Part shown: piece after piece, positions 52,519-59,113 of the stretch
How positions within the stretch are numbered: the first letter of the stretch is position 1
Layout of the letters: each line of letters begins with the position of its first letter
Assembly (NCBI GenBank): GCA_965230225.1
Contig: CBDDKM010000002.1
Span: 372,001-436,000 of the forward strand
Direction: 5' to 3'
Origin: CALSMU01 sp965230225
Lineage (GTDB): Bacteria; Bacteroidota; Bacteroidia; Flavobacteriales_D; Parvicellaceae
Length of the DNA stretch: 64,000 nucleotides
Notes under the pieces: model-generated
The model's input: the letters and a program-made list of their open reading frames with translations, nothing else
Told to the model about the DNA's origin: nothing
Database searches by the model: none
Translations under genes and position numbers: made by a program

Positions 52519-54243
52519 ATGAAAAGATTACTAACTCTAATGGTTGCTCTACCATTTTTTGCATCAGCACAGGTTACTGTAGACAATGCAACAATGACAG
52601 TAGAGCAATACATTCAAAATGTACTTCTTGGGGGTGGTGTTACCATTTCCAATGTACAGTTCAATGGAGGAAGCGCTGCGGTAAACAACACGCAGGTAGG
52701 TTCCTTTACTGACGCCAACTCTGACGTGGGATTCGGAAGTGGACTCATCATGGGATCGGGAGACGTTACCATGGCTGAACAATTAAACACCGGTGGAGGT
52801 TCCAGCTCAGGAGGAACAGGTGCCACAGGGGTTGATACTGATTTAGCCTCCATTACTCCTAACCAAATCTACGACGAATGTGTTATCGAATTTGATTTCG
52901 TTCCTACGGGAGATACCATTTCGTTTAACTATGTATTTGCCTCCGAAGAGTATGATGAGTACGTATGTGGAACAGTAAACGATGCCTTTGGATTTTTCCT
53001 GACAGGAGTTAATCCGGCAGGAGGAAATTACACTGCACAAAACATTGCATTGATTCCAGATCCTGCTAACCCAGGATCATATACTTCGACTCCGGTATCC
53101 ATTAATACAGTAAACCTTGGTGTAGCTGGATCTAACGGTACGTTATCTAACTGTACCAACATCGACCCTAATTTCGCTGCATACAACGTATTCTATACTC
53201 AAAATACTACCAATACTTACGAATACGATGGAAAAACTGTTGTTCTTGAAGCAAGAGCGGCTGTTGTTTGTGGGGATACATACCACATTAAATTAGCCAT
53301 TGGAGATGGAGGTGATGGAGCCTTTGATTCGGGAGTATTCCTTGAAGCAGGAAGTTTTGCGTCTGCAGGTGTTGCCGTAGAAGCCGGAATTGCCAATGGT
53401 GATACCCTACTATACGAAGGATGTAATAACGCTTTCTTTGCTTTTTCTCATACAGACACAACTTCTGATTTTGTTCTGTTGTTTGAAATGGCAGGAACTG
53501 CAACTAACGGAATTGACTATGATGCTATTCCTGATAGTATTGTTATTCCAGCAGGACAAATGCACGATACTGTATTTGTAAACCCAATTATTGATGGTAT
53601 TGATGATCCGGATGAGACTGTAACTATCTGGATTCTTTACGAAAACTGTAATTCGTGGGATACGTTGGAAGCATCGCTTACCATTACGGATTATGAACCT
53701 CTTTGGATTACTTTGCCTGATGACAGCATTAATGTCTGTATAGATGACAATCCTCTCCTCGATCTGGATGCCAGTTGGGGCGGCGGCTTGCCTCCATACA
53801 ACTTCCTCTGGAATACCGGTCAGACAACGGAGGATATATCGGTTATAACGCCTACTGAAAATACATCGTTCCTGGTAACGGTTTCGGATCAATGTGGACA
53901 ACCGTTCTCCGATTCGGTCATGGTCTATGCACAATGTGAAGTAGATCCTCCAAACATATTTACGCCTAATGGCGATGGGATGAATGATTTCTTTGCTCCT
54001 CTTAATTTGGATGATTATCCGAATGCCCATATCATCATCTACAACAGATGGGGGCAAGTGGTATACGAGAAAGAAGGATACATGAACGATTGGGATGGTA
54101 CCCACTATAAATCAGGTAACGATTTAAATGATGGTGTTTACTACTACGTGATCAATCCGAACTCTCCAAAATACGACTATACGGAAACGGATGATGTTGA
54201 GCTTAAACCTACTCTTGCAGGCTTTGTTCATATTGCGAGATAA
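52519..54243 (+). CDS. T9SS cargo: choice-of-anchor-L protein with gliding-motility-type C-terminal domain
   Basis: A 574-residue secreted protein. Signal peptide MKRLLTLMVALPFFASAQ. Choice-of-anchor L domain at about 20-280, with its hallmarks FGSGLIMGSGDV, FNYVFASEEYDEYVCGTVND and YHIKLAIGDGGDGAFDSGVF. An Ig/Calx-beta-like domain follows (about 290-395, GIDYDAIPDSIVIPAGQ), then a PKD-like segment (about 400-470, GGGLPPYNFLWNTGQTTEDI). A type B T9SS domain ends the protein (NIFTPNGDGMNDFF ... IIYNRWGQVVYEKEGYMNDW). Such proteins usually need a PorP/SprF-type partner, but none is adjacent. Own unit with a strong bidirectional terminator. Confidence 0.9.
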   Translation: MKRLLTLMVALPFFASAQVTVDNATMTVEQYIQNVLLGGGVTISNVQFNGGSAAVNNTQVGSFTDANSDVGFGSGLIMGSGDVTMAEQLNTGGGSSSGGTGATGVDTDLASITPNQIYDECVIEFDFVPTGDTISFNYVFASEEYDEYVCGTVNDAFGFFLTGVNPAGGNYTAQNIALIPDPANPGSYTSTPVSINTVNLGVAGSNGTLSNCTNIDPNFAAYNVFYTQNTTNTYEYDGKTVVLEARAAVVCGDTYHIKLAIGDGGDGAFDSGVFLEAGSFASAGVAVEAGIANGDTLLYEGCNNAFFAFSHTDTTSDFVLLFEMAGTATNGIDYDAIPDSIVIPAGQMHDTVFVNPIIDGIDDPDETVTIWILYENCNSWDTLEASLTITDYEPLWITLPDDSINVCIDDNPLLDLDASWGGGLPPYNFLWNTGQTTEDISVITPTENTSFLVTVSDQCGQPFSDSVMVYAQCEVDPPNIFTPNGDGMNDFFAPLNLDDYPNAHIIIYNRWGQVVYEKEGYMNDWDGTHYKSGNDLNDGVYYYVINPNSPKYDYTETDDVELKPTLAGFVHIAR

Positions 54244-54260
54244 CATATATGGTTAATTTA

Positions 54261-54297
54261 TAAAAAAGCCCTGACGGATTTCGTCAGGGCTTTTTTA
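54261..54297 (+). terminator. Bidirectional terminator between the choice-of-anchor-L gene and gpmI
   Basis: AAAAAAGCCCTGACG and CGTCAGGGCTTTTTT form a long stem around a 5-nt loop, flanked by A and T runs, so it serves both convergent genes. The stem core is identical to the terminator at 26040-26063. Confidence 0.85.
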
Positions 54298-54316
54298 TTA
54301 CGCAATAAAAGGATCT

Positions 54317-55834
54317 TTATATCAAAGCAACACCTGTCATTTCTGCCGGCTGCTCGACGTTCATCATTTTTAGAATAGTTGGAGCTACATCTTTTAATGC
54401 TCCCTCTGCGATCTGACTATAATCGCTATCAATTAGTATACACGGCACAGGGTTTACCGAATGTGCTGTATTGGGTGATCCATCTTCATTCTTCATGTTG
54501 TCTGCATTACCATGATCGGCAATTACAATAAAAGAATAGTTATTTTCTAACCCGGTCTCAATTACTTGCTCTACACAACCATCAATGGCTTCGCATGCAG
54601 AAATAATAGCTTCTGGAACACCAGTATGTCCAACCATATCTCCATTGGCATAGTTCAAACACATGAAATCAACTTCTCCCTTTTTCAGAGCATCACATAC
54701 TTTATTAGTTACCTCCGGTGCACTCATTTCAGGCTGCAAATCGTAAGTAGCTACTTTAGGAGAGTTCACTAATATTCTGTCTTCTCCCTCGAACAACTCT
54801 TCTCTACCACCGCTAAAGAAAAAAGTAACGTGGGCATATTTCTCCGTTTCCGCAATTCTAATCTGGTTCAAACCAGCATTAGCAACAACTTCTCCTAAAG
54901 TCATCTGTAAGTTTTCCTTATCGTAAGCCACATGAACCCCTTTAAAAGTCTTATCATAGTTGGTCATGGTAAGGTAGTATAACGGCATAGTACTCATTTC
55001 AAAATCTGTAAACTCTTGCTGAGTTAAAACCGTTGTAATTTCTCTACAACGATCAGTTCTAAAATTAAAGCAGATCACTACATCATCCTTCTCAATAGTT
55101 GTAATTGGATTTCCAGACTCATCGGCGATTACTGATGGCTCAATAAACTCATCAGTTATGTTCTTATCGTAATGAGCTTTCATTACTTCGGTTGAACTAC
55201 TATATGAAGCTCCTTTCCCATGAACCATTAAATCGTAGGCCAGCTTAATTCTTTCCCATCGCTTATCTCTATCCATGGCATAATATCTACCTATCACAGA
55301 TGCTACTTTGGTATTAGAATTGGCAATTTTATCTTCTAGTTCGGATAAATACTCAAGTCCCGACATTGGGTCACAATCTCTACCATCCGTAAATGCATGA
55401 ATATACGATTCTGTTACACCTTCTTTTTCCAGCATTTCGCAAAGTGCATATAAATGTTCCTGAGATGAGTGCACCCCCCCTTTAGAAACAAGACCTAATA
55501 AGTGTACCTTTTTTCCATTGGCTTTAGCATATTGAATAGCTTCTAACAATGCTTCATTTTTGTAAAAGCTACCATCTGTAATGGCATTATTTATTCTAAG
55601 TAAATCCTGAAATACCACTCTTCCTGCACCAATATTTAAATGCCCAACTTCTGAGTTCCCCATTTGTCCTTCCGGTAATCCAACCGCCTCTCCAAAAGTG
55701 GTAAGCGTGGAAAAAGGATGTTTTTTATACAAATTATCTATATAAGGGGTATTAGCCAGAAAAATCCCGTCTGTTTCATTCTGCTTTCCCATTCCCCATC
55801 CATCCAGGATCATCAATACTACTTTCTTACTCAT
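54317..55834 (-). CDS. gpmI: 2,3-bisphosphoglycerate-independent phosphoglycerate mutase
   Basis: A 505-residue, Mn2+-dependent enzyme interconverting 3- and 2-phosphoglycerate in glycolysis and gluconeogenesis. Motifs: VVLMILDGWG (metal Asp), the catalytic phosphorylated Ser in GQMGNSEVGHLNIGAGR, HAFTDGRDCDP, GRYYAMDRDKRWERI, FNFRTDRCREI and the C-terminal metal site VIADHGNADNM. Length is typical for the family. It starts 3 nt after the histidine kinase gene and is probably transcribed with it. Confidence 0.96.
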   Translation of the reverse strand: MSKKVVLMILDGWGMGKQNETDGIFLANTPYIDNLYKKHPFSTLTTFGEAVGLPEGQMGNSEVGHLNIGAGRVVFQDLLRINNAITDGSFYKNEALLEAIQYAKANGKKVHLLGLVSKGGVHSSQEHLYALCEMLEKEGVTESYIHAFTDGRDCDPMSGLEYLSELEDKIANSNTKVASVIGRYYAMDRDKRWERIKLAYDLMVHGKGASYSSSTEVMKAHYDKNITDEFIEPSVIADESGNPITTIEKDDVVICFNFRTDRCREITTVLTQQEFTDFEMSTMPLYYLTMTNYDKTFKGVHVAYDKENLQMTLGEVVANAGLNQIRIAETEKYAHVTFFFSGGREELFEGEDRILVNSPKVATYDLQPEMSAPEVTNKVCDALKKGEVDFMCLNYANGDMVGHTGVPEAIISACEAIDGCVEQVIETGLENNYSFIVIADHGNADNMKNEDGSPNTAHSVNPVPCILIDSDYSQIAEGALKDVAPTILKMMNVEQPAEMTGVALI

Positions 55835-55837
55835 TAC

Positions 55838-56725
55838 TTAAATTTCTATTTCAAATATGCTTCCTTGCGGTGAATTATCTTTAATTACTATTGTTCCGTT
55901 GTGCAAACTTACTATTTCATTTACCAAGTACAAACCAAGTCCAGTACCCTTACTTTGCCTAGTGTTTTCATCGCCAACACGATAGAACATTTTAAAGATT
56001 TTATCTTTTTCTTCCTGAGGAATCCCAGGACCTGTATCTTTTATTCTAAGACAAACAGAATCTCCTTTTTTCATTCCCTCCCAAACAATTCCGGAACCGG
56101 AATACTTCATGGCATTCTCTTGTAAATTCTGAATCACTGAAGTGAAGTAAAACCCATCTATATGAACCATTAAATCGTCTGGAATATTTACTTCAGTATC
56201 GGATTCTCCACCCATATTTTCCACAATTGTTTGTACAAATTGCCTCAATCTTACATCACTTTTCTGAATGGAAACTGCCTGCTCTTCCACTTTGGAGACC
56301 AATAATATGTTTTCTACCAGTTTGGTCAGTCTATTTTGATCTTTACCAATCTTACAAAGTAAGTCTCGCTGTTTTTCCACCGGCAAATCTCTGTTTAGTA
56401 GGGTATCCACAAATAATTTGGAAGAGGCAATAGGTGTTTTCAATTCGTGAGTAACAGACAAAATAAAGTTCTTTTTCTCCTTATTTAATTGAAGTTCTTT
56501 CTTGAAACTTTTTCTTACGTAAAACACCCCCACTACCAATACCAAGAGAAATACAGAAGCTTCTCCTGCAATCATCATTACCCTACGATGTACGAAAGCA
56601 TTATCGGTTGAGGTCTCTTTAGTAAGAGAGATGATATGGTAAGCCCACCAACAAAACTGCAGAATAACATAGCCTACCAAAAAATAGAATATTAATAATG
56701 ACCGGTTCTCGGCTCTGCTTTTCAT
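55838..56725 (-). CDS. Sensor histidine kinase
   Basis: A 295-residue membrane kinase. Two membrane helices (about 9-33 and 51-70) flank a short periplasmic loop of about 20 residues. The phosphoacceptor H-box is FILSVTHELKTPIASS (His at about 93). The ATPase domain has the N-box NLQENAMKYS, the G1 box IKDTGPGIPQEEKDKIF, the F-box MFYRVGD and the G2 box GTGLGLYLV. No response regulator gene is adjacent. The gene shares a transcript with gpmI (3-nt gap) and has a TAnnTTTG promoter. Signal and output are unknown. Confidence 0.9.
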   Translation of the reverse strand: MKSRAENRSLLIFYFLVGYVILQFCWWAYHIISLTKETSTDNAFVHRRVMMIAGEASVFLLVLVVGVFYVRKSFKKELQLNKEKKNFILSVTHELKTPIASSKLFVDTLLNRDLPVEKQRDLLCKIGKDQNRLTKLVENILLVSKVEEQAVSIQKSDVRLRQFVQTIVENMGGESDTEVNIPDDLMVHIDGFYFTSVIQNLQENAMKYSGSGIVWEGMKKGDSVCLRIKDTGPGIPQEEKDKIFKMFYRVGDENTRQSKGTGLGLYLVNEIVSLHNGTIVIKDNSPQGSIFEIEI

Positions 56726-56743
56726 TGGTTTTCAATTGAACAA

Positions 56744-56751
56744 CAAAATTA
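56744..56751 (-). promoter_or_regulatory. TAnnTTTG promoter (TAATTTTG) of the kinase-gpmI unit
   Basis: TAATTTTG on the minus strand matches the -7 consensus and ends 18 nt before the kinase start codon. Confidence 0.5.
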
Positions 56752-56883
56752 ACCAAAAAGAAAAGATAATTCTTATCCACGAGAACTCTATTTAGGAATC
56801 CAATAATATTGCTTTTCTATGAACAATGGGCAAACAACCCAAAATATCTACGCCGTTATGCTTGTACACTACTAATATAAACT

Positions 56884-58119
56884 ATGAACATAAAATCTAC
56901 TATCGCAGCTGCCGTACTGACCATTGCAGCATCAACCACAATTGCACAAAACAAAAGTGTACTATTTATTGGAAACAGTTATATCGGATCGAACAACCTT
57001 CCGGTTATGGTGCAAGATCTTGCTCTTTCTTTAGGAGACACACTAGATATTGATTCTAATACTCCGGGAGGAACTACTTTTAATGGACATACTAACAATT
57101 CAACCACCATGAATAAGATTGCTCAGGGTACGTTTGATGTTGTTATTTTACAGGCTCAAAGTCAGGAGCCATCATTCCCTCCTTCACAGGTAGCTACAGA
57201 AACATATCCTTATGCTGAAACTTTAGCCAACGCGGTTAAAGCAGCAAACCCTTGTGCAGAGCCAATGTTCTTTATGACCTGGGGAAGAGAAAACGGAGAT
57301 CAGGTAAATTGCCAGTTCTACCCACCTATTTGTACCTATGATGGGATGCAGGCAAGGTTGAGAGAGAGCTACCTGGAAATGAGTGTAGATAACGAGTGCT
57401 CGGTTTCCCCTGTAGGAGCAGCTTGGAAATACATGAGAGATAATTACCCTTCTTATCAACTATACACCAGCGATGGAAGTCATCCAAGTATTTACGGAAG
57501 CTACCTTGCAGCGTGTGTACATTACGCTTCTATTTACAGAAAATCTCCTCAGGGAGCTACTTATACATCCAGTCTTTCTGCTTCGGATGCTGCTATTTTT
57601 CAAGATGTAGCCAACATGATTGTTATTGATAGTCTGGACAACTGGCGCATTGGTGCTAATGATGTTACTGCTGACTTTACTTCTTCGGCAACCGGAGATG
57701 TAGTTGACTTTACAAGCACTGGTGATAATGGAACCAATTTTAACTGGAATTTTGGAGATGGTAATACCAGCACATCTGAAAACCCAACTAATACTTACGC
57801 TTCATCTGGAACTTATGATGTTACTTTAATTGCTGACGATGGATGTACTTCTGACACTACAACACAACAAGTACAAATAACTATACAGAGTATAGAAGAG
57901 TTTGGATGGGAATATTCTCTTACCAGATCAGAAAATCAATGTAACATTCAATTTGATGACCTAGCTGACCGAACTTATAAGCTTTTTGACAGCAAAGGAG
58001 CATTGATCTTTACTAAGTCGATCAAATCAAACAACTTAGAGTTCGAAATTCCTACAACTGGAATCTATTTCTTACATGTTATCCAGGGTAATCAGGAAGG
58101 GATAGTTAAACTTTATTAG
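56884..58119 (+). CDS. Secreted SGNH-hydrolase-like protein with PKD domain and T9SS-like C-terminus
   Basis: A 411-residue protein with signal peptide (1-21, ending TIAQ). Residues of about 23-235 resemble an SGNH/GDSL hydrolase: the nucleophile block is VLFIGNSYIGSNNLP (Ser in GNS), a glycine is present in PGGTTFNGH, QAQSQEP may supply the oxyanion residue, and TSDGSHPSIYGSY carries the catalytic Asp/His. A PKD domain follows (about 255-335, FNWNFGDGNTSTSENPTNTY). The last 70 residues (TYKLFDSKGALIFTKSI ... TTGIYFLHVIQGNQEGIV) look like a type A sorting domain without the YPNP motif. Likely an extracellular esterase; substrate unknown. Confidence 0.8.
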   Translation: MNIKSTIAAAVLTIAASTTIAQNKSVLFIGNSYIGSNNLPVMVQDLALSLGDTLDIDSNTPGGTTFNGHTNNSTTMNKIAQGTFDVVILQAQSQEPSFPPSQVATETYPYAETLANAVKAANPCAEPMFFMTWGRENGDQVNCQFYPPICTYDGMQARLRESYLEMSVDNECSVSPVGAAWKYMRDNYPSYQLYTSDGSHPSIYGSYLAACVHYASIYRKSPQGATYTSSLSASDAAIFQDVANMIVIDSLDNWRIGANDVTADFTSSATGDVVDFTSTGDNGTNFNWNFGDGNTSTSENPTNTYASSGTYDVTLIADDGCTSDTTTQQVQITIQSIEEFGWEYSLTRSENQCNIQFDDLADRTYKLFDSKGALIFTKSIKSNNLEFEIPTTGIYFLHVIQGNQEGIVKLY

Positions 58120-58170
58120 GGTTTCGGCGTAATTTTTTTGTTCTCCAATTTGTGATAATGAATTTATTTA

Positions 58171-58178
58171 TATATTTG
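58171..58178 (+). promoter_or_regulatory. Promoter of tRNA-Phe (TTG-N18-TATATTTG)
   Basis: TATATTTG matches the -7 consensus and has a TTG at 58150-58152, at normal -33 spacing. It ends 16 nt before the tRNA. Confidence 0.7.
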
Positions 58179-58194
58179 CCGACCAATTAAGGTT

Positions 58195-58267
58195 GGTGCC
58201 TTAGCTCAGTTGGTAGAGCAATGGACTGAAAATCCATGTGTCCCTGGTTCGATTCCTGGAGGCACCA
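58195..58267 (+). tRNA. tRNA-Phe (anticodon GAA)
   Basis: A full cloverleaf: acceptor GGTGCCT/AGGCACC, D stem GCTC/GAGC, anticodon stem ATGGA/TCCAT with loop CTGAAAA (GAA at 58228-58230), variable GTGTC, T loop TTCGATT, discriminator A at 58267. CCA is not encoded. The middle T-stem pair is T-T (58245 and 58257), a mismatch. It has its own promoter and terminator. Part of its 3' end is repeated at 58606-58641. Confidence 0.95.
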
Positions 58268-58278
58268 CTAAAATTTTA

Positions 58279-58309
58279 AAAAGACTCTGACTTTTCAGGG
58301 TCTTTTTTT
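58279..58309 (+). terminator. Terminator of tRNA-Phe
   Basis: GACTCTGA (58283-58290) pairs with TCAGGGTC (58295-58302), one wobble, with a CTTT loop and seven T. The GIY-YIG gene starts 6 nt later. The same hairpin is repeated at 58659. Confidence 0.8.
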
Positions 58310-58314
58310 CGTTT

Positions 58315-58620
58315 ATGAGCTACTCCGTTTATATCATATATAGTCAAACAATTGATAAGTATTACATTGGTGAAACTGAAAATATCAAAGTCAGATTGGA
58401 GCTACACAACAATGGGCATTTTTCAAATTCTTACACTAGCAAAGTAAAAGACTGGCGACTGATCCACTCCATCAATTGTGAAAATCGAGTTCAAGCCAGG
58501 AAGATTGAGGCCCACATTAAGAGTATGAAAAGTAGAAAATATCTGCAAAACTTGTCTAAATACCCTGAGATAACTGAAAAGCTTCTTAATAAGTTCACCT
58601 CCATTGGTTCGTCCCGATAG
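58315..58620 (+). CDS. GIY-YIG nuclease-family small protein (copy 1, full length)
   Basis: A 101-residue single-domain GIY-YIG protein. The first strand pair reads SVYIIYSQTIDKYYIGET (YII and YIG in place of GIY-YIG), the conserved Arg is in KVRLELHNNG, and the later helix RVQARKIEAHIKSMKS holds the probable catalytic Glu. Free-standing members are common in Bacteroidota and of uncertain function; endonuclease activity is a family inference. The gene lies between the tRNA-Phe terminator and a 20-bp palindrome, and its stop codon TAG is part of that palindrome, so the present C-terminus (TSIGSSR) may not be ancestral. Confidence 0.85.
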   Translation: MSYSVYIIYSQTIDKYYIGETENIKVRLELHNNGHFSNSYTSKVKDWRLIHSINCENRVQARKIEAHIKSMKSRKYLQNLSKYPEITEKLLNKFTSIGSSR

Positions 58621-58641
58621 CTATCGGGACCTGGAGGCACC
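58606..58641 (+). repeat. Duplicated tRNA-Phe 3' fragment interrupted by a palindrome
   Basis: GGTTCG (58606-58611) and CCTGGAGGCACC (58630-58641) match the T arm and acceptor end of tRNA-Phe (58246-58251 and 58255-58266). In the tRNA they are separated by 3 nt; here the spacer is 18 nt and forms most of a perfect palindrome. Confidence 0.75.
58611..58630. repeat. 20-bp perfect palindrome GTCCCGATAGCTATCGGGAC, copy 1
   Basis: The sequence equals its own reverse complement over 20 bp. It supplies the stop codon of the first GIY-YIG gene and forms the left border of the repeated block. An identical copy lies at 58913-58932. Confidence 0.9.
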
Positions 58642-58658
58642 ACTAAAATTTTAAAAAA

Positions 58659-58686
58659 GACTCTGATTTTTCAGGGTCTTTTTTTT
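58659..58686 (+). terminator. Second copy of the tRNA-Phe terminator hairpin
   Basis: GACTCTGA (58659-58666) and TCAGGGTC (58671-58678) with a TTTT loop and a T run duplicate the hairpin at 58283. It can end transcripts of the first GIY-YIG gene. Confidence 0.75.
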
Positions 58687-58690
58687 GTTT

Positions 58691-58873
58691 ATGAGCTACT
58701 CCGTTTATATCATCTACAGCCATACAATTGATAGATATTACATTGGTGAAACTGAAAACATCAAAGTCAGATTGGAGCTGCACAATAATGGACATTTTTC
58801 GAAATCATACACGAGCAAAATAAAAGATTGGCAATTGATCCACTCCTTTCCCGTGTACACGGGAAACTCCTGA
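58691..58873 (+). pseudogene. GIY-YIG nuclease gene, truncated second copy
   Basis: The frame starts MSYSVYIIYSHTIDRYYIGE and matches copy 1 closely in DNA and protein up to DWQLIHS. Homology stops sharply at 58846, the base before a second perfect palindrome. The frame then runs only nine more codons (FPVYTGNS) to a TGA. The helical half with the probable catalytic Glu is missing, so this copy should be inactive. Confidence 0.85.
58847..58866. repeat. 20-bp perfect palindrome TTTCCCGTGTACACGGGAAA
   Basis: A perfect palindrome at the exact right edge of homology between the two GIY-YIG copies. It shares the TCCCG/CGGGA arms with the palindrome at 58611 but has a different, shorter centre. 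Confidence 0.9.
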
Positions 58874-59113
58874 AGTTTGGTTATAGACATTACTTTATTC
58901 TAGACTTATCTAGTCCCGATAGCTATCGGGACCGGATCTCCGTCCGGAATGAGGATGAAAGCGTTGTTACTGTTAAATTTCAATTACGGGGTATTATTGC
59001 TCCTCTTGATATGATGCAAGTACCACAGCATTACAAATACTGAGAATATTTAAGCGAAGTTTAAAACTTCGCTTTGAATCTTTCGTCTTAAAATCTTTTG
59101 TCTTTTATCTCAA
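58867..59113. other. Non-coding remnant region with palindrome copy
   Basis: Holds the second GTCCCGATAGCTATCGGGAC at 58913-58932, a short inverted repeat CCGGA/TCCGG just after it, and a near-perfect 11-bp hairpin (AAGCGAAGTTT/AAACTTCGCTT, 59052-59074) that may end rightward transcripts. A 71-codon frame crosses the palindromes and is probably not a gene. No other feature seen. Confidence 0.6.
58913..58932. repeat. 20-bp perfect palindrome GTCCCGATAGCTATCGGGAC, copy 2
   Basis: Identical to the palindrome at 58611-58630, 302 bp downstream. It is followed by a different flank (CGGATCTCCGTCCGG), so only the palindrome itself is shared. Confidence 0.9.

Noticed and set aside
53410..54105. A 231-codon minus-strand frame.
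   Set aside because: It lies entirely antisense to the choice-of-anchor-L gene, whose domains and sorting domain are clear. The antisense product is low in complexity and rich in Ile and Arg, as expected for a shadow.
58195..58932. A classical integrated element flanked by att sites at tRNA-Phe.
   Set aside because: The tRNA fragment is duplicated, but no integrase or excisionase is present and the interval is only a few hundred bp. A small cassette or local duplication fits better.
58828..59043. A 71-codon plus-strand frame after the truncated GIY-YIG copy.
   Set aside because: It begins inside the copy-2 nuclease gene in another frame and runs across two perfect palindromes. The sequence resembles no family and the frame is best explained by readthrough of repeat DNA.
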